DNA from: CAWDLX01 sp046728155
GTDB lineage: Bacteria > Actinomycetota > Actinomycetes > Mycobacteriales > Micromonosporaceae
Assembly (NCBI GenBank): GCA_046728155.1
Contig: JBKPDY010000004.1
Span: 8,398-72,397, forward strand
Direction of reading: 5' to 3'
Length of the DNA: 64,000 nucleotides
Position numbers and translations under genes: made by a program. The notes below the pieces were generated by a model. It did not search any database, was not told the origin of the DNA, and saw nothing but the letters and a program-made list of their open reading frames with translations. This document shows, in pieces, positions 33,429 through 40,632 of the stretch; the first letter of the stretch is position 1; every line of letters begins with the position of its first letter.

Positions 33429-34244
33429 ATGGTGTACGCGAGCAGCATTGGCGACAAGTTCACCGACCTGCTGGGCAATGTTGTCAACATCGCCGTGAAG
33501 GTGGTCATCTTCCTTGCGATCATGGGCCTCGGGTGGATCGTCGGGAACTGGATCTACAAGTGGCTTGGCAGACTGCTGCGGCGGGTGGGGTTCGACCGGG
33601 CGGTCGAGCGAGGCGAGCTCGACCGGGTCCTCGGCAACACGCGGGCCAGCGATCTCACGGCCCGCCTCGTCGAGTTCGCAGTCCTGCTCTTCGTCCTGCA
33701 ACTCGCGTTCGGGATCTTCGGCCCCAACCCCGTCAGCGACCTCATCCATGACGTGGTCGCGTGGCTGCCAAAGCTGTTCGTCGCGGTCGTCATCGTCGTC
33801 GTCGCCGCGGCGGTCGCCGGCTGGGCGAAGGACATCATCCGCGGAGCGCTCGGAGGGCTCAGCTACACCAGCGCCGTCGCCGCGTCAGCTCAGGTGCTCA
33901 TCCTGTCCCTCGGAATCATCGCGGCGCTGAACCAGGTGGGTGTGGCCAACTCGGTCACTCTGCCCGTACTGATCGCCGCCCTGGCGACCGTCAGCGGTAT
34001 CGTGATCGTCGGTATCGGCGGTGGACTCGTCAAGCCCATGCAGCACCGGTGGGAACGCATCCTCAGCCGAGCTGAGACCGAGACGACGCTCGCCGCCGGG
34101 CGGGTACGCGCCCACCGCGGCCCGTCCGGGGACCGGAACATCAACGAGCCCGGCGGGTTCGAGCAACCGGCCTACCCGGGTGAGGCTCCGGCCGATAGCA
34201 AACCGGCCCCGGCGCATCAGGACCAACCAACCCAGTCCGACTAG
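33429..34244 (+). CDS. membrane protein with MscS-like transmembrane helix repeats
   Basis: 271-residue membrane protein: about four hydrophobic helices (VKVVIFLAIMGLGWIVGNWI, LVEFAVLLFVLQLAFGIF, LFVAVVIVVVAAAVAGWA, VLIAALATVSGIVIVGIGGG) separated by two amphipathic loops of the type found before the pore of small-conductance channels, and a disordered C-terminal tail. It lacks a recognisable MscS beta domain. Function unknown, possibly a channel-like or stress membrane protein. ATG 33429 follows GGGGGTGG. Confidence 0.78.
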   Translation: MVYASSIGDKFTDLLGNVVNIAVKVVIFLAIMGLGWIVGNWIYKWLGRLLRRVGFDRAVERGELDRVLGNTRASDLTARLVEFAVLLFVLQLAFGIFGPNPVSDLIHDVVAWLPKLFVAVVIVVVAAAVAGWAKDIIRGALGGLSYTSAVAASAQVLILSLGIIAALNQVGVANSVTLPVLIAALATVSGIVIVGIGGGLVKPMQHRWERILSRAETETTLAAGRVRAHRGPSGDRNINEPGGFEQPAYPGEAPADSKPAPAHQDQPTQSD

Positions 34245-34319
34245 CCATGGCTCTCTGTTGGTATGTAGGACGCAGGCTCATACAGATTCCGTCGGTGAGC
34301 CGTCGGGGCAGGCGTCCGG

Positions 34320-34904
34320 TCAGCCACCCACGCGGGTCAGCTTGGCGGCGAGGTGCGACGTCAATGGTTGGCCGACGGCCGCCATGTCCTGGGCGTAGAG
34401 CAGAGCCCGGTCGACGATGCCGTAGAGCCGGTGGCCGGCGTTGACCTCCTTGGCGGTCGCGGTCCGCACGACGGCGTCGGAGGAGAACTCGACGCGCACC
34501 CCCGTGATCTGTCCAACGTGGAGCTCCATGATGCCGGTCGGGGTGCAGAAGAGGGCCTCCACCTCGTCGGTGGGCTCGCCGTCGAGAACGACCGGCCGCC
34601 ACCATCCGACCTCGCGAGCGCTGGGCCGGATCGGTTCTCCGTCGGCGGTGACGAGCCAGGCACGGGACTCGTATGCCAGGAACGGCCGGCCGTCATGGCT
34701 GATGGTGATCTCCTGCGCGAACTCGAACGGCTCGATCGTTGGGTATTCGCCGCTGCCGCGGCCCCGCCAGACGCCCACGAACGGCACCAGGCCGCGCAGG
34801 CTCGGATGCAGATCCGGGCCCCGGCGCAGGTCGTACGCCTCCTCGAACGGGTACGGCTCCGGTACCGGGGCGTCGAGAAACGGTGGCCTGTCCCCGGGGT
34901 TCAC
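34320..34904 (-). CDS. nitrobindin-family heme-binding protein (FABP-like)
   Basis: 194-residue beta-barrel protein. The nitrobindin start GVWRGRGSGEYPTIEPFEF (GxWxGxGxGxYP motif) is complete, followed by FLAYESRAWL, REVGWWRPV, TGIMELHVGQI and late AGHRLYGIVDRALLYAQDMA. The family binds ferric heme and isomerises peroxynitrite to nitrate. GTG 34904 overlaps the TGA of a 34-residue membrane peptide gene upstream (GTGA). Convergent with the preceding membrane protein gene. Confidence 0.9.
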   Translation of the reverse strand: MNPGDRPPFLDAPVPEPYPFEEAYDLRRGPDLHPSLRGLVPFVGVWRGRGSGEYPTIEPFEFAQEITISHDGRPFLAYESRAWLVTADGEPIRPSAREVGWWRPVVLDGEPTDEVEALFCTPTGIMELHVGQITGVRVEFSSDAVVRTATAKEVNAGHRLYGIVDRALLYAQDMAAVGQPLTSHLAAKLTRVGG

Positions 34905-35005
34905 GGGCGCCACCGGCTCACCCGGATCGCCAGGTAACCCAACACGCCGGCGAGCGCGCCGAGCCCGGCCACCAGCAGGCTCACGAAACCGATCTCGGAG
35001 ACCAT
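34901..35005 (-). CDS. 34-residue single-helix membrane peptide, coupled to nitrobindin
   Basis: ATG 35005 opens MVSEIGFVSLLVAGLGALAG followed by VLGYLAIRVSRWRP. It is one hydrophobic helix with a basic end, ending in TGA that overlaps the nitrobindin GTG. Such short membrane peptides are often missed. It may be functional or only a coupling leader. The sequence is not repeat-derived. Confidence 0.55.
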   Translation of the reverse strand: MVSEIGFVSLLVAGLGALAGVLGYLAIRVSRWRP

Positions 35006-35042
35006 CTGCGCAGTCTATGTGTGGCTCGCCTAGTCTTCCGGC

Positions 35043-35123
35043 ATGACCGAGCCGACAGCGAGCGAGCATCGCAGGGCCGCAAGGACCGAGGAGCGGAGCG
35101 AGCGCGGAGGCGAGCTGGAGTGA
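35043..35123 (+). CDS. family-B mini-ORF 1 (26 residues)
   Basis: ATG 35043 opens MTEPTASEHRRAARTEER followed by SERGGELE. Its TGA (35121-35123) overlaps the GTG of the next unit. GGAGGCGAGCTGGA at its end would serve as ribosome site for that GTG. Confidence 0.4.
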   Translation: MTEPTASEHRRAARTEERSERGGELE

Positions 35124-35200
35124 ACGAGCCGACAGCGAGCGAGCATCGCAGGGCTGCAAGGACCGAGGAGCGGAGCGAGCGCGGAGGCGAGCTGGAGTGA
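35120..35200 (+). CDS. family-B mini-ORF 2 (26 residues)
   Basis: GTG 35120 opens MNEPTASEHRRAARTEER followed by SERGGELE. It overlaps the previous stop and the next start by GTGA on both sides. Confidence 0.4.
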   Translation: MNEPTASEHRRAARTEERSERGGELE

Positions 35201-35277
35201 ACGAGCCGACAGCGAGTGAGCATCGCAGGGCTGCAAGGACCGAGGAGCGGAGCGAGCGCGGAGGCGAGCTGGAGTGA
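35197..35277 (+). CDS. family-B mini-ORF 3 (26 residues)
   Basis: GTG 35197; same peptide as mini-ORF 2. Silent and near-silent base differences from the first copy are few (for example GGGCCGC versus GGGCTGC), so the duplication is recent. Confidence 0.4.
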   Translation: MNEPTASEHRRAARTEERSERGGELE

Positions 35278-35504
35278 ACGAGCCGACAGCGAGTGAGCAT
35301 CGCAGCAGCAAGACCCGTTCCGGGGTCCCGCGGAGACGTGGAGCCCAGCGGAGCTGCTTCGGCGAGCTTGCGAGCCGAACAACGAAGCACGACGGCGAGC
35401 TTGCGAGCCGAACAACGAAGCACGACGGCGAGCTTGCGAGCCGAACCTCGCGGCACTTCGTGGGGTGGAAGGTGCGGAGCGAGCGCGGAGGCGAGCGTGA
35501 TTAG
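35274..35504 (+). CDS. family-B/C composite mini-ORF 4 (76 residues), overlaps dsrE-like start
   Basis: GTG 35274 opens the family-B head (MNEPTASEH), continues through an Arg/Gly-rich stretch and three GELASRTTKHD-type units, then the family-B tail VRSERGGERD. Its TAG (35502-35504) lies eight bases inside the DsrE gene, whose GTG is at 35497. The inserted 33-bp units preserve the frame. Could be a real small basic protein or merely a translated leader. Confidence 0.35.
   Translation: MNEPTASEHRSSKTRSGVPRRRGAQRSCFGELASRTTKHDGELASRTTKHDGELASRTSRHFVGWKVRSERGGERD
35361..35459 (+). repeat. family-C repeat, three 33-bp units
   Basis: Units at 35361-35393 and 35394-35426 are identical (GGCGAGCTTGCGAGCCGAAC plus 13 bases); the third (35427-35459) diverges in its last third. 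Each encodes GELASRTTKHD-like eleven residues in the frame of mini-ORF 4. Confidence 0.9.
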
Positions 35505-35865
35505 CAGTAGATCGCTTGTCGTCAAGGCGACCGCCGGAGCAGACGCGCCCGAGCGCTGCGCCCAGGCTTTCACGGTGGCGGCCACGGCGGTCGCGTCCGG
35601 CGTACCGGTGTCGCTCTGGCTCACCGGTGAGTCGTCGTGGTTCGCCCTACCCGGACGGGCGGAGACGTTCGAGCTGCCGCACTCGGCGCCTCTCGCCGAC
35701 CTGCTGACCGCCGTCCTCGCCGGCGGCAGCGTGACGTTGTGCACCCAGTGTGCCGCCCGCCGCGGCATCGGCCCGGACGACGTGCTCGACGGGGTACGCA
35801 TCGCGGGCGCCACCGCATTCGTCGACGAGTGCCTCGCCGATGGTGTGCAGGCTCTCGTCTACTGA
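35497..35865 (+). CDS. DsrE family protein
   Basis: 122-residue DsrE/DsrF-like fold: SLVVKATAGADAPERCAQAF, then ASGVPVSLWLTGESSWFAL, a middle FELPHSAPLADLLTAVLAGG, and CTQCAARRGI with two cysteines (C-x2-C) where sulfur-carrier members keep a reactive Cys. It may relay sulfur or act in redox; the thiosulfate sulfurtransferase operon lies 1.2 kb away. GTG 35497 has GGAGGCGAGC just upstream, donated by the family-B repeat. Its end overlaps the convergent next gene by seven bases. Confidence 0.82.
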   Translation: MISSRSLVVKATAGADAPERCAQAFTVAATAVASGVPVSLWLTGESSWFALPGRAETFELPHSAPLADLLTAVLAGGSVTLCTQCAARRGIGPDDVLDGVRIAGATAFVDECLADGVQALVY

Positions 35866-36671
35866 GGTACACACAGGACGGTCGAGGTCACGTCGACGCC
35901 ACCCTGGACGCTTCGCACCGCCACCTGGGTCTGGTCCACTGTGTACGCGTAGAGATCAGCTGCGGTAGCGATCGGTTTCGCTCCGGTGACCGAGCCGAGC
36001 TTCACGTCGTACGAGCCATCCACGGCGGTGAGGGCAAGCGCCTCGACGGTGGCGAGCTGACCCCCGTCGGGACACGTCACGGCATACCGTCGAACCGATC
36101 GTGCCGTCGCACCCAGTCGATCGAGCACCACCCGCACGGCGGCCGCCTGGGTCCCGGTCGGGCTGGTCGTCGCCACCGGAATGTCCCCTGTGGAGCGACA
36201 GTCGCCCGTGTCCACCACGAACCGGACCACCCCGGGCGACGCAACCGACCCGGACACCGTGACGAAGAGCCCGGCGTCCGCGGTCATCGTGACGGGCGCC
36301 CGGGTCGTGACGGTCGCGTCGTAGCCACGCGGCAGCCGGCCGGCCACACGCCGGAGGAGCGCGTCCTCCCCGCCCAGCCGGACAAGGGCCGTCACCACGC
36401 GCTGGTACCGGGCGCCCAACCGGAAGACCGTCACACGGCAGCTGCCCACGTTGACGAAGTCCGATATGGAGACCACGGCCAGACCGTCCACAGTGGCCGC
36501 CGACGCCAGGTCAACCGAAGCGCGGTCGACGACCGGTGCCGCCTGCGCGACGGTCGTCTGACCCCTGTCGGTCGCCCCTCCGCGAAGGACGCCCCACGCG
36601 CCGAGCCCGACCAGCGCCGCCGTCCACGCGACCACGACAGCGACGATCCACCGGCGCGGTCGGGCTCTCAC
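35859..36671 (-). CDS. membrane-anchored protein of unknown function
   Basis: 270 residues: a short basic start and one hydrophobic helix (WIVAVVVAWTAALVGLGAWG) anchor an extracellular domain rich in beta-strand-like, Thr/Val-rich sequence. Three cysteines are visible outside (GSCRVTVF, TGDCRSTG, TCPDGGQ) and one at the end (VLCVPQ), so disulfides are possible. I do not recognise a family. GTG 36671 start. Two near copies of the iterated motif (ATVD, YTVD). Confidence 0.75.
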   Translation of the reverse strand: MRARPRRWIVAVVVAWTAALVGLGAWGVLRGGATDRGQTTVAQAAPVVDRASVDLASAATVDGLAVVSISDFVNVGSCRVTVFRLGARYQRVVTALVRLGGEDALLRRVAGRLPRGYDATVTTRAPVTMTADAGLFVTVSGSVASPGVVRFVVDTGDCRSTGDIPVATTSPTGTQAAAVRVVLDRLGATARSVRRYAVTCPDGGQLATVEALALTAVDGSYDVKLGSVTGAKPIATAADLYAYTVDQTQVAVRSVQGGVDVTSTVLCVPQ

Positions 36672-36798
36672 CGTGACATTCTGTCAGCCCGTCCGCGCAG
36701 GCGGTCGGTCACCGCCGAGGCGGTGGATGTTCGTGGTTGCTCTAACAACCACAGACCTCCACGGCTACGCCGGCATCCCGACCCGTGCGGGTGGCCGG

Positions 36799-37116
36799 TC
36801 AGGCGGAGACCAGAACGGAGACCTCGTTCAACCCTCGGTCGGCCGAGATCTCGGCGTCGCCGTTGCCGGCCCTGGAGAGCGCCCTCAGCGTCCAGGTACC
36901 CGGAGCCGCGAAGAACCGGAACTGGCCTGCCGCCGACGTCACCACTTCGGCGGTGAACTCGCCCGTGGAGTCGAGGAGCCTGACGTACGCCCCGCTCACC
37001 GGCTCGCCGAGGTCGGAACGCACGTACCCGGTGATCACGGTCTCCTTCTCGAGATCAACGCCGGCCGGGACCGGCGTGCCTTGCTCGGGCGCGCCGCAAC
37101 CTGTACTCGTCGTCAC
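36799..37116 (-). CDS. DUF1416 protein (sulfurtransferase-linked)
   Basis: 105-residue protein with a carboxypeptidase-regulatory-like beta-sandwich (VITGYVRSDLGEPVSGAYVR, FTAEVVTSAAGQFRFFAAPG). DUF1416 proteins almost always follow a thiosulfate sulfurtransferase gene in actinobacteria, as here (8 bp). An N-terminal Cys (TGCGAPEQGTP) is also conserved. GTG 37116 behind GGGGGA. Probably a partner in sulfur transfer; the biochemical role is unknown. Confidence 0.9.
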   Translation of the reverse strand: MTTSTGCGAPEQGTPVPAGVDLEKETVITGYVRSDLGEPVSGAYVRLLDSTGEFTAEVVTSAAGQFRFFAAPGTWTLRALSRAGNGDAEISADRGLNEVSVLVSA

Positions 37117-37124
37117 GACTCCCC

Positions 37125-37973
37125 CTACGCCTGGCCCGGCTCGTCGCCGAGAGCGACCGGGACACCGACGAGCGATCCGTACTCGGTCCACGATCCGTCG
37201 TAGTTCTTCACATCCGACTGTCCGAGCAGCTCGCGCAGCACGAACCAGGTGTGCGAGGAGCGTTCGCCGATACGGCAGTAGGCGATGGTCGGCTTCGACC
37301 CGTCGAGGCCGGCGGCGCGGTACAGCTCCTGAAGCTCGGAGTCGGACTTGAAAGTACCGTCCTCGTTCGCCGCCTTGGACCAGGGCACGGACATGGCGGT
37401 CGGGATGTGCCCGGCCCGCTGGGCCTGCTCCTGGGGTAGATGGGCGGGGGCGAGCAGGCGACCGGCGTACTCGTCGGGCGAGCGCACGTCGACCAGGTTC
37501 TTCGTTCCGATCGCGGCCACCACCTCGTCGCGGAAGGCCCGGATCGAGGTGTCCTGCGATTGCGCCCGGTACATCGTGCGTGGCCGGGAGACCGGGTCGG
37601 CGACCAGGGGGCGGTTGTCCAGTTCCCACTTCTTGCGACCACCGTCGAGCAGCTTGGCATCGCTGTGGCCGTAGAGCTTGAAGTACCAGTACGCATAGGC
37701 GGCGAACCAGTTGTTGTTACCGCCGTACAGGATTATCTGGTCATCGTTGGCGATGCCCCGTTCGGAGAGCAGCGCCTCGAACTGCTGCTTGTCGATGAAG
37801 TCGCGCCGGACCGGATCTTGCAGGTCCTTGCGCCAGTCGAGCTTGACCGCCCCCGGAATGTGGGCGGCGTCGTACGCTGTGGTGTCCTCGTCAACCTCGA
37901 CGAAGACGATGCCGGAGGCACCGAGGTTCTTTTCGGCCCAATCGGCGGAGACGAGTACGCTGTCGCGACTCAT
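37125..37973 (-). CDS. thiosulfate sulfurtransferase (two-domain rhodanese)
   Basis: 282 residues, two rhodanese domains. N-terminal VLVSADWAEKNLGASGIVFV with VDEDTTAYDAAHIPGAVKLDW, and the active C-terminal domain with VDVRSPDEYAG and the catalytic loop CRIGERSSHT. It transfers sulfane sulfur from thiosulfate to cyanide or a thiol acceptor. ATG 37973 with GGGAG upstream. A Cys-rich leader peptide 162 bases upstream suggests cysteine-responsive control. DUF1416 follows. Confidence 0.94.
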   Translation of the reverse strand: MSRDSVLVSADWAEKNLGASGIVFVEVDEDTTAYDAAHIPGAVKLDWRKDLQDPVRRDFIDKQQFEALLSERGIANDDQIILYGGNNNWFAAYAYWYFKLYGHSDAKLLDGGRKKWELDNRPLVADPVSRPRTMYRAQSQDTSIRAFRDEVVAAIGTKNLVDVRSPDEYAGRLLAPAHLPQEQAQRAGHIPTAMSVPWSKAANEDGTFKSDSELQELYRAAGLDGSKPTIAYCRIGERSSHTWFVLRELLGQSDVKNYDGSWTEYGSLVGVPVALGDEPGQA

Positions 37974-38134
37974 GGATGACTCCCTATGCTGGGTTGGTGA
38001 TCGTGCTGGACGGGCGGCGTCGCTGAGCGCGCCCGAGTCTGAGGTCTAAGTTGAGGAACGGCGCGGCAGGGCGGGCGTTCGCCTCACCGGCGGCGCGGTC
38101 TACGCGTGATGGGCGGTCGATGAGGCGACGGTGC
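37974..38134 (-). promoter_or_regulatory. leader region between the Cys peptide and the sulfurtransferase gene
   Basis: This 161-bp stretch links the leader peptide to the rhodanese ribosome site (GGGAGTC). It has GC-rich inverted segments (for example around 38049-38100) that could form alternative structures, but I could not fold it. The position fits a translation-dependent attenuator. Confidence 0.45.
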
Positions 38135-38212
38135 CTAGACGGTTGCGCAACACAGGCACGCGGCCACGCGGCACAGGTCGACCGCGCGCCTCTTGGTGAG
38201 CAGAGTGCTCAT
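38135..38212 (-). CDS. cysteine-rich leader peptide (25 residues) of the sulfurtransferase operon
   Basis: ATG 38212 opens MSTLLTKRRAVDLCRVAACL followed by CCATV and TAG. Four cysteines in nine residues (positions 14, 19, 21, 22), after a basic RRAVDL stretch, match the short 'RRxVDLxRV' leader peptides that precede sulfur-assimilation operons in Streptomyces and mycobacteria, where ribosome stalling on Cys codons senses cysteine. The gap to the sulfurtransferase start is 161 bases. Confidence 0.75.
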   Translation of the reverse strand: MSTLLTKRRAVDLCRVAACLCCATV

Positions 38213-38286
38213 AGTCAGCGAGGCTACCATCACGCGCGGCGCAGCCGTCGCTCACGACCGGATCGTGAGACTCACGCGGCGCAGGA

Positions 38287-38451
38287 CTAGGCCTTGTTGT
38301 TCTGGCGCAGCGCGCCGAAGTACAGGGCGACGAGGACCGCCCCGATCACGGCGACGCCGCCGACGCCAGTGGGATTGCCCAGCAGCATCGCCACCACCAA
38401 TGCGATCAGGTACAACACGGGTACGGCGATATCGAGCGTACGGCGGCTCAC
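38287..38451 (-). CDS. small two-helix membrane protein
   Basis: 54 residues: VSRRTLDIAVPVLYLIALVV then AMLLGNPTGVGG, VAVIGAVLVALYFGALR and a hydrophilic QNNKA end. Two hydrophobic helices with a short loop. GTG 38451 is preceded by GGGAGG at normal spacing, better than upstream starts. No known family recognised. Confidence 0.7.
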   Translation of the reverse strand: MSRRTLDIAVPVLYLIALVVAMLLGNPTGVGGVAVIGAVLVALYFGALRQNNKA

Positions 38452-38506
38452 GGGGGCCTCCCGGGGGCGAAGCACATGGATGAACCCATGCACATGATGC
38501 CGCATG

Positions 38507-39316
38507 TCAACTCGTCAGCGGTACGTTGCGACCTTCCGCACTGACGGCGAGTCCGCCGGAGACGACGCTGACATCGTCGAGTTTGAGTCCGAACGGCAGC
38601 GCCGGAAGCCGGGCGGCTATCTGGGTGGCGGCCAGCCTCGCCAGGTAGTTCTTCACGAGCTGGGGAGCGCTGACGCCGACGGCGGAGGCGTCGCGGAGCT
38701 CAATCTGCAATTGGCCGTTGACCACAGAGAACCGGGCGATCGCGGTCAGCGGGATCCGCTCCCCGACGACGTTGGCCGTGCCGGTGGCCCGCAGACCGCC
38801 CTGCGAGTCGGCGAAGGTCACGTCGCTCAGGCCGTAGCTGCCGTAGTCGACGACGGACTGCAAGGTCTCGAACGACACGAGGGCGGTTCCATTGACGATG
38901 TCGGCGACCACGTTGGCGTTGCCTCGGACCAGGTCGGCCGTGGCCGCGTTCACCCCGGAAGCCACCGCGTGCAGGCTGGGCAACGTCGCGGTGCGACCGT
39001 TTGCGGTACTCAGCCGCACCTGGGTCATGTCGATCGTGATCGCGTCGTAGCGACCCTTCGCCACCTGCGTCAGAAAGGGGAATCCGCCGATGGTGACATC
39101 GAGCGTGGAGTAACCGATGCCGCGGTCGTCCACCGCGGCCACCAACCTGGTCCGCAGCTGATCGGTGGCGATCTTCGACGCCAGCCGGTCCCCGACCACC
39201 GCGATGGCCACGAGGACGAGAACGATCGCGACCAGCGTCGTCTTTCCGGTACGGCCGATGCGCCGGGGCGCCGGCCCTCCCGTCTCGACAGGCTCGGTCA
39301 CATACGTCTCCCTCAT
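38507..39316 (-). CDS. LmeA-like phospholipid-binding protein (DUF2993)
   Basis: 269 residues with one N-terminal membrane helix (TTLVAIVLVLVAIAVVGDRL) and an extracytoplasmic domain. DUF2993 features: QLRTRLVAAVDDRGIGYSTL, DVTIGGFPFLTQVAKGRYD, VNGTALVSFETLQSVVDYG, and C-terminal RLPALPFGLKLDDVSVVSGGL. Mycobacterial LmeA affects lipomannan maturation. ATG 39316. Confidence 0.9.
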   Translation of the reverse strand: MRETYVTEPVETGGPAPRRIGRTGKTTLVAIVLVLVAIAVVGDRLASKIATDQLRTRLVAAVDDRGIGYSTLDVTIGGFPFLTQVAKGRYDAITIDMTQVRLSTANGRTATLPSLHAVASGVNAATADLVRGNANVVADIVNGTALVSFETLQSVVDYGSYGLSDVTFADSQGGLRATGTANVVGERIPLTAIARFSVVNGQLQIELRDASAVGVSAPQLVKNYLARLAATQIAARLPALPFGLKLDDVSVVSGGLAVSAEGRNVPLTS

Positions 39317-39335
39317 GGCCCGGTTCTTAGCCGGT

Positions 39336-40415
39336 TCACCGCAGGATCACACCTACGACGTACGAAACGGGCGCGGCGAAGGCGAACGCGCCGAGGGGAC
39401 CTTGCATGTGGCGGGCTATCCACATGAACGGCACTTCACCCTCGAGGTGACGCCCTGCCTCGGCGTATCCCGTGCCAAGGTCCACGACCACGGCCACCAG
39501 GACCGCCACCATGCCGGCGATCGCGCCCTGCAAGGTCGTCAGCCCGTCGACCAGAACCCCCGCGACCGCTGCCGCAGCCGTGCCGGCCATCGCGCCCGCG
39601 ACGATGCCGGTCGAGCCGCGCGGCACGTGCGAGGCGATCCGCGGAGACGGGGCCACGACGTCGCAGAGCCTCGCCACCGCCAGTCCGACCCCGATCGCGG
39701 CCAGGGAGGCGAGGAGCACCTGGGCACCGAGGGGTCGGCGAGCCAGCACGCCGTACGCGGAAAACGCGGTGACCCCGACGACGACCACCATCGTCACGCC
39801 GAGTGACTCGGTGACTCCGGCCCGGCCACCGCGCAGGGCGAGCTGCCCGACGATCGCGCCGATGAAACCGCCGGCGATCACGTACCCCAGCGGGGCGAGC
39901 GAAGCCTGGGTCGGGTAGTTGACCGCGGCCGTCGTCCCGGCCGCCGTCAGTACTCCGACGATGGCGACCACCCACGGGCTGGGTGGGCGACTCGCGACCG
40001 TCCAGGCCAGGACGAAGAGAACCTGTGCGCTAAAGATCACGACGGTGTAGCCGGTCTGGGTCGCCTGCGAGCCGAGGGCCAGCCCGAACGCAAGTAACAG
40101 CGAGAACCCCGCGATCGTGATCGAAAGGATCCGCCGTACCGGCGCAGGAGGCGGTCCGGTCTCGCCAGACGGCTTGCGACCGCGGCCCCGCGGCCCGCCG
40201 CGGCCACCGCTGCTCGGCCGACCGTTATTGGCTGGCCGGTCGCCACCCGGCGGCGGATCCGGACCACGGCCGGGACGACGGTCGGTGGCGGTGCCGCTCG
40301 AGCCCGGGCCGGGACGATCACCACGCCCCGGTCGGCCAGCGGGAGGCCGGCCGAAGGCCTGGGGATCGGCGGGACGGTTGCCGAAGCGGTCGTCCGGACC
40401 ATTGCTGGGCAGCAC
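39336..40415 (-). CDS. multi-spanning membrane protein with disordered Pro/Gly/Arg-rich N-terminus
   Basis: About 359 residues. The first ~95 are low complexity (Pro, Gly, Arg, Asp), then about eight hydrophobic helices (ILSITIAGFSLLLAFGLAL, VVIFSAQVLFVLAWTV, PLGYVIAGGFIGAIVGQLAL and others) ending FAFAAPVSYVVGVILR. Conserved actinobacterial membrane protein without known role. The start is uncertain: GTG 40415 is used, ATG 40473 is possible. Divergent from glnR. Confidence 0.75.
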   Translation of the reverse strand: MLPSNGPDDRFGNRPADPQAFGRPPAGRPGRGDRPGPGSSGTATDRRPGRGPDPPPGGDRPANNGRPSSGGRGGPRGRGRKPSGETGPPPAPVRRILSITIAGFSLLLAFGLALGSQATQTGYTVVIFSAQVLFVLAWTVASRPPSPWVVAIVGVLTAAGTTAAVNYPTQASLAPLGYVIAGGFIGAIVGQLALRGGRAGVTESLGVTMVVVVGVTAFSAYGVLARRPLGAQVLLASLAAIGVGLAVARLCDVVAPSPRIASHVPRGSTGIVAGAMAGTAAAAVAGVLVDGLTTLQGAIAGMVAVLVAVVVDLGTGYAEAGRHLEGEVPFMWIARHMQGPLGAFAFAAPVSYVVGVILR

Positions 40416-40632
40416 GCAGTGAATCGTGCCACGACACGCCTGGGGAGACGACCCGCGGGTCGGGTGCCCAGGCATGATCTGGATGCGGGACGGTCTCACG
40501 GATCCCACGAACTGAGCGGAGGAATCGTCGACCAATGGCCATCCGTTAGGGTGTTGGGATTCACCCGTCAGCGAGGCCGGGTCCGCTGACCGAGCCCCGG
40601 AGCGACCGATCGGTCGCACGACGGAGGTGACC

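Larger units (their letters stand above)
35043..35504 (+). repeat. family-B tandem array with nested family-C units in front of dsrE-like gene
   Basis: Three near-identical 77-bp units begin at 35043, 35120 and 35197. A fourth begins at 35274 and is interrupted after its head (NEPTASEHRS) by unrelated sequence and three 33-bp family-C units, then resumes with the family-B tail (RSERGGE). Unit length 77 is not a multiple of three, but each 81-base frame steps back by the GTGA overlap, so all units keep the same reading frame. Confidence 0.9.

Noticed and set aside
34320..35005. Single longer protein made of the membrane peptide and nitrobindin
   Set aside because: The two frames differ and overlap by GTGA; the nitrobindin start is well supported, so they are separate ORFs.
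35043..35460. Tandem repeats resembling a CRISPR array
   Set aside because: Units are directly adjacent with no unique spacers, units differ in length from CRISPR repeats, and no cas genes are present. The same applies to 4402-4590.
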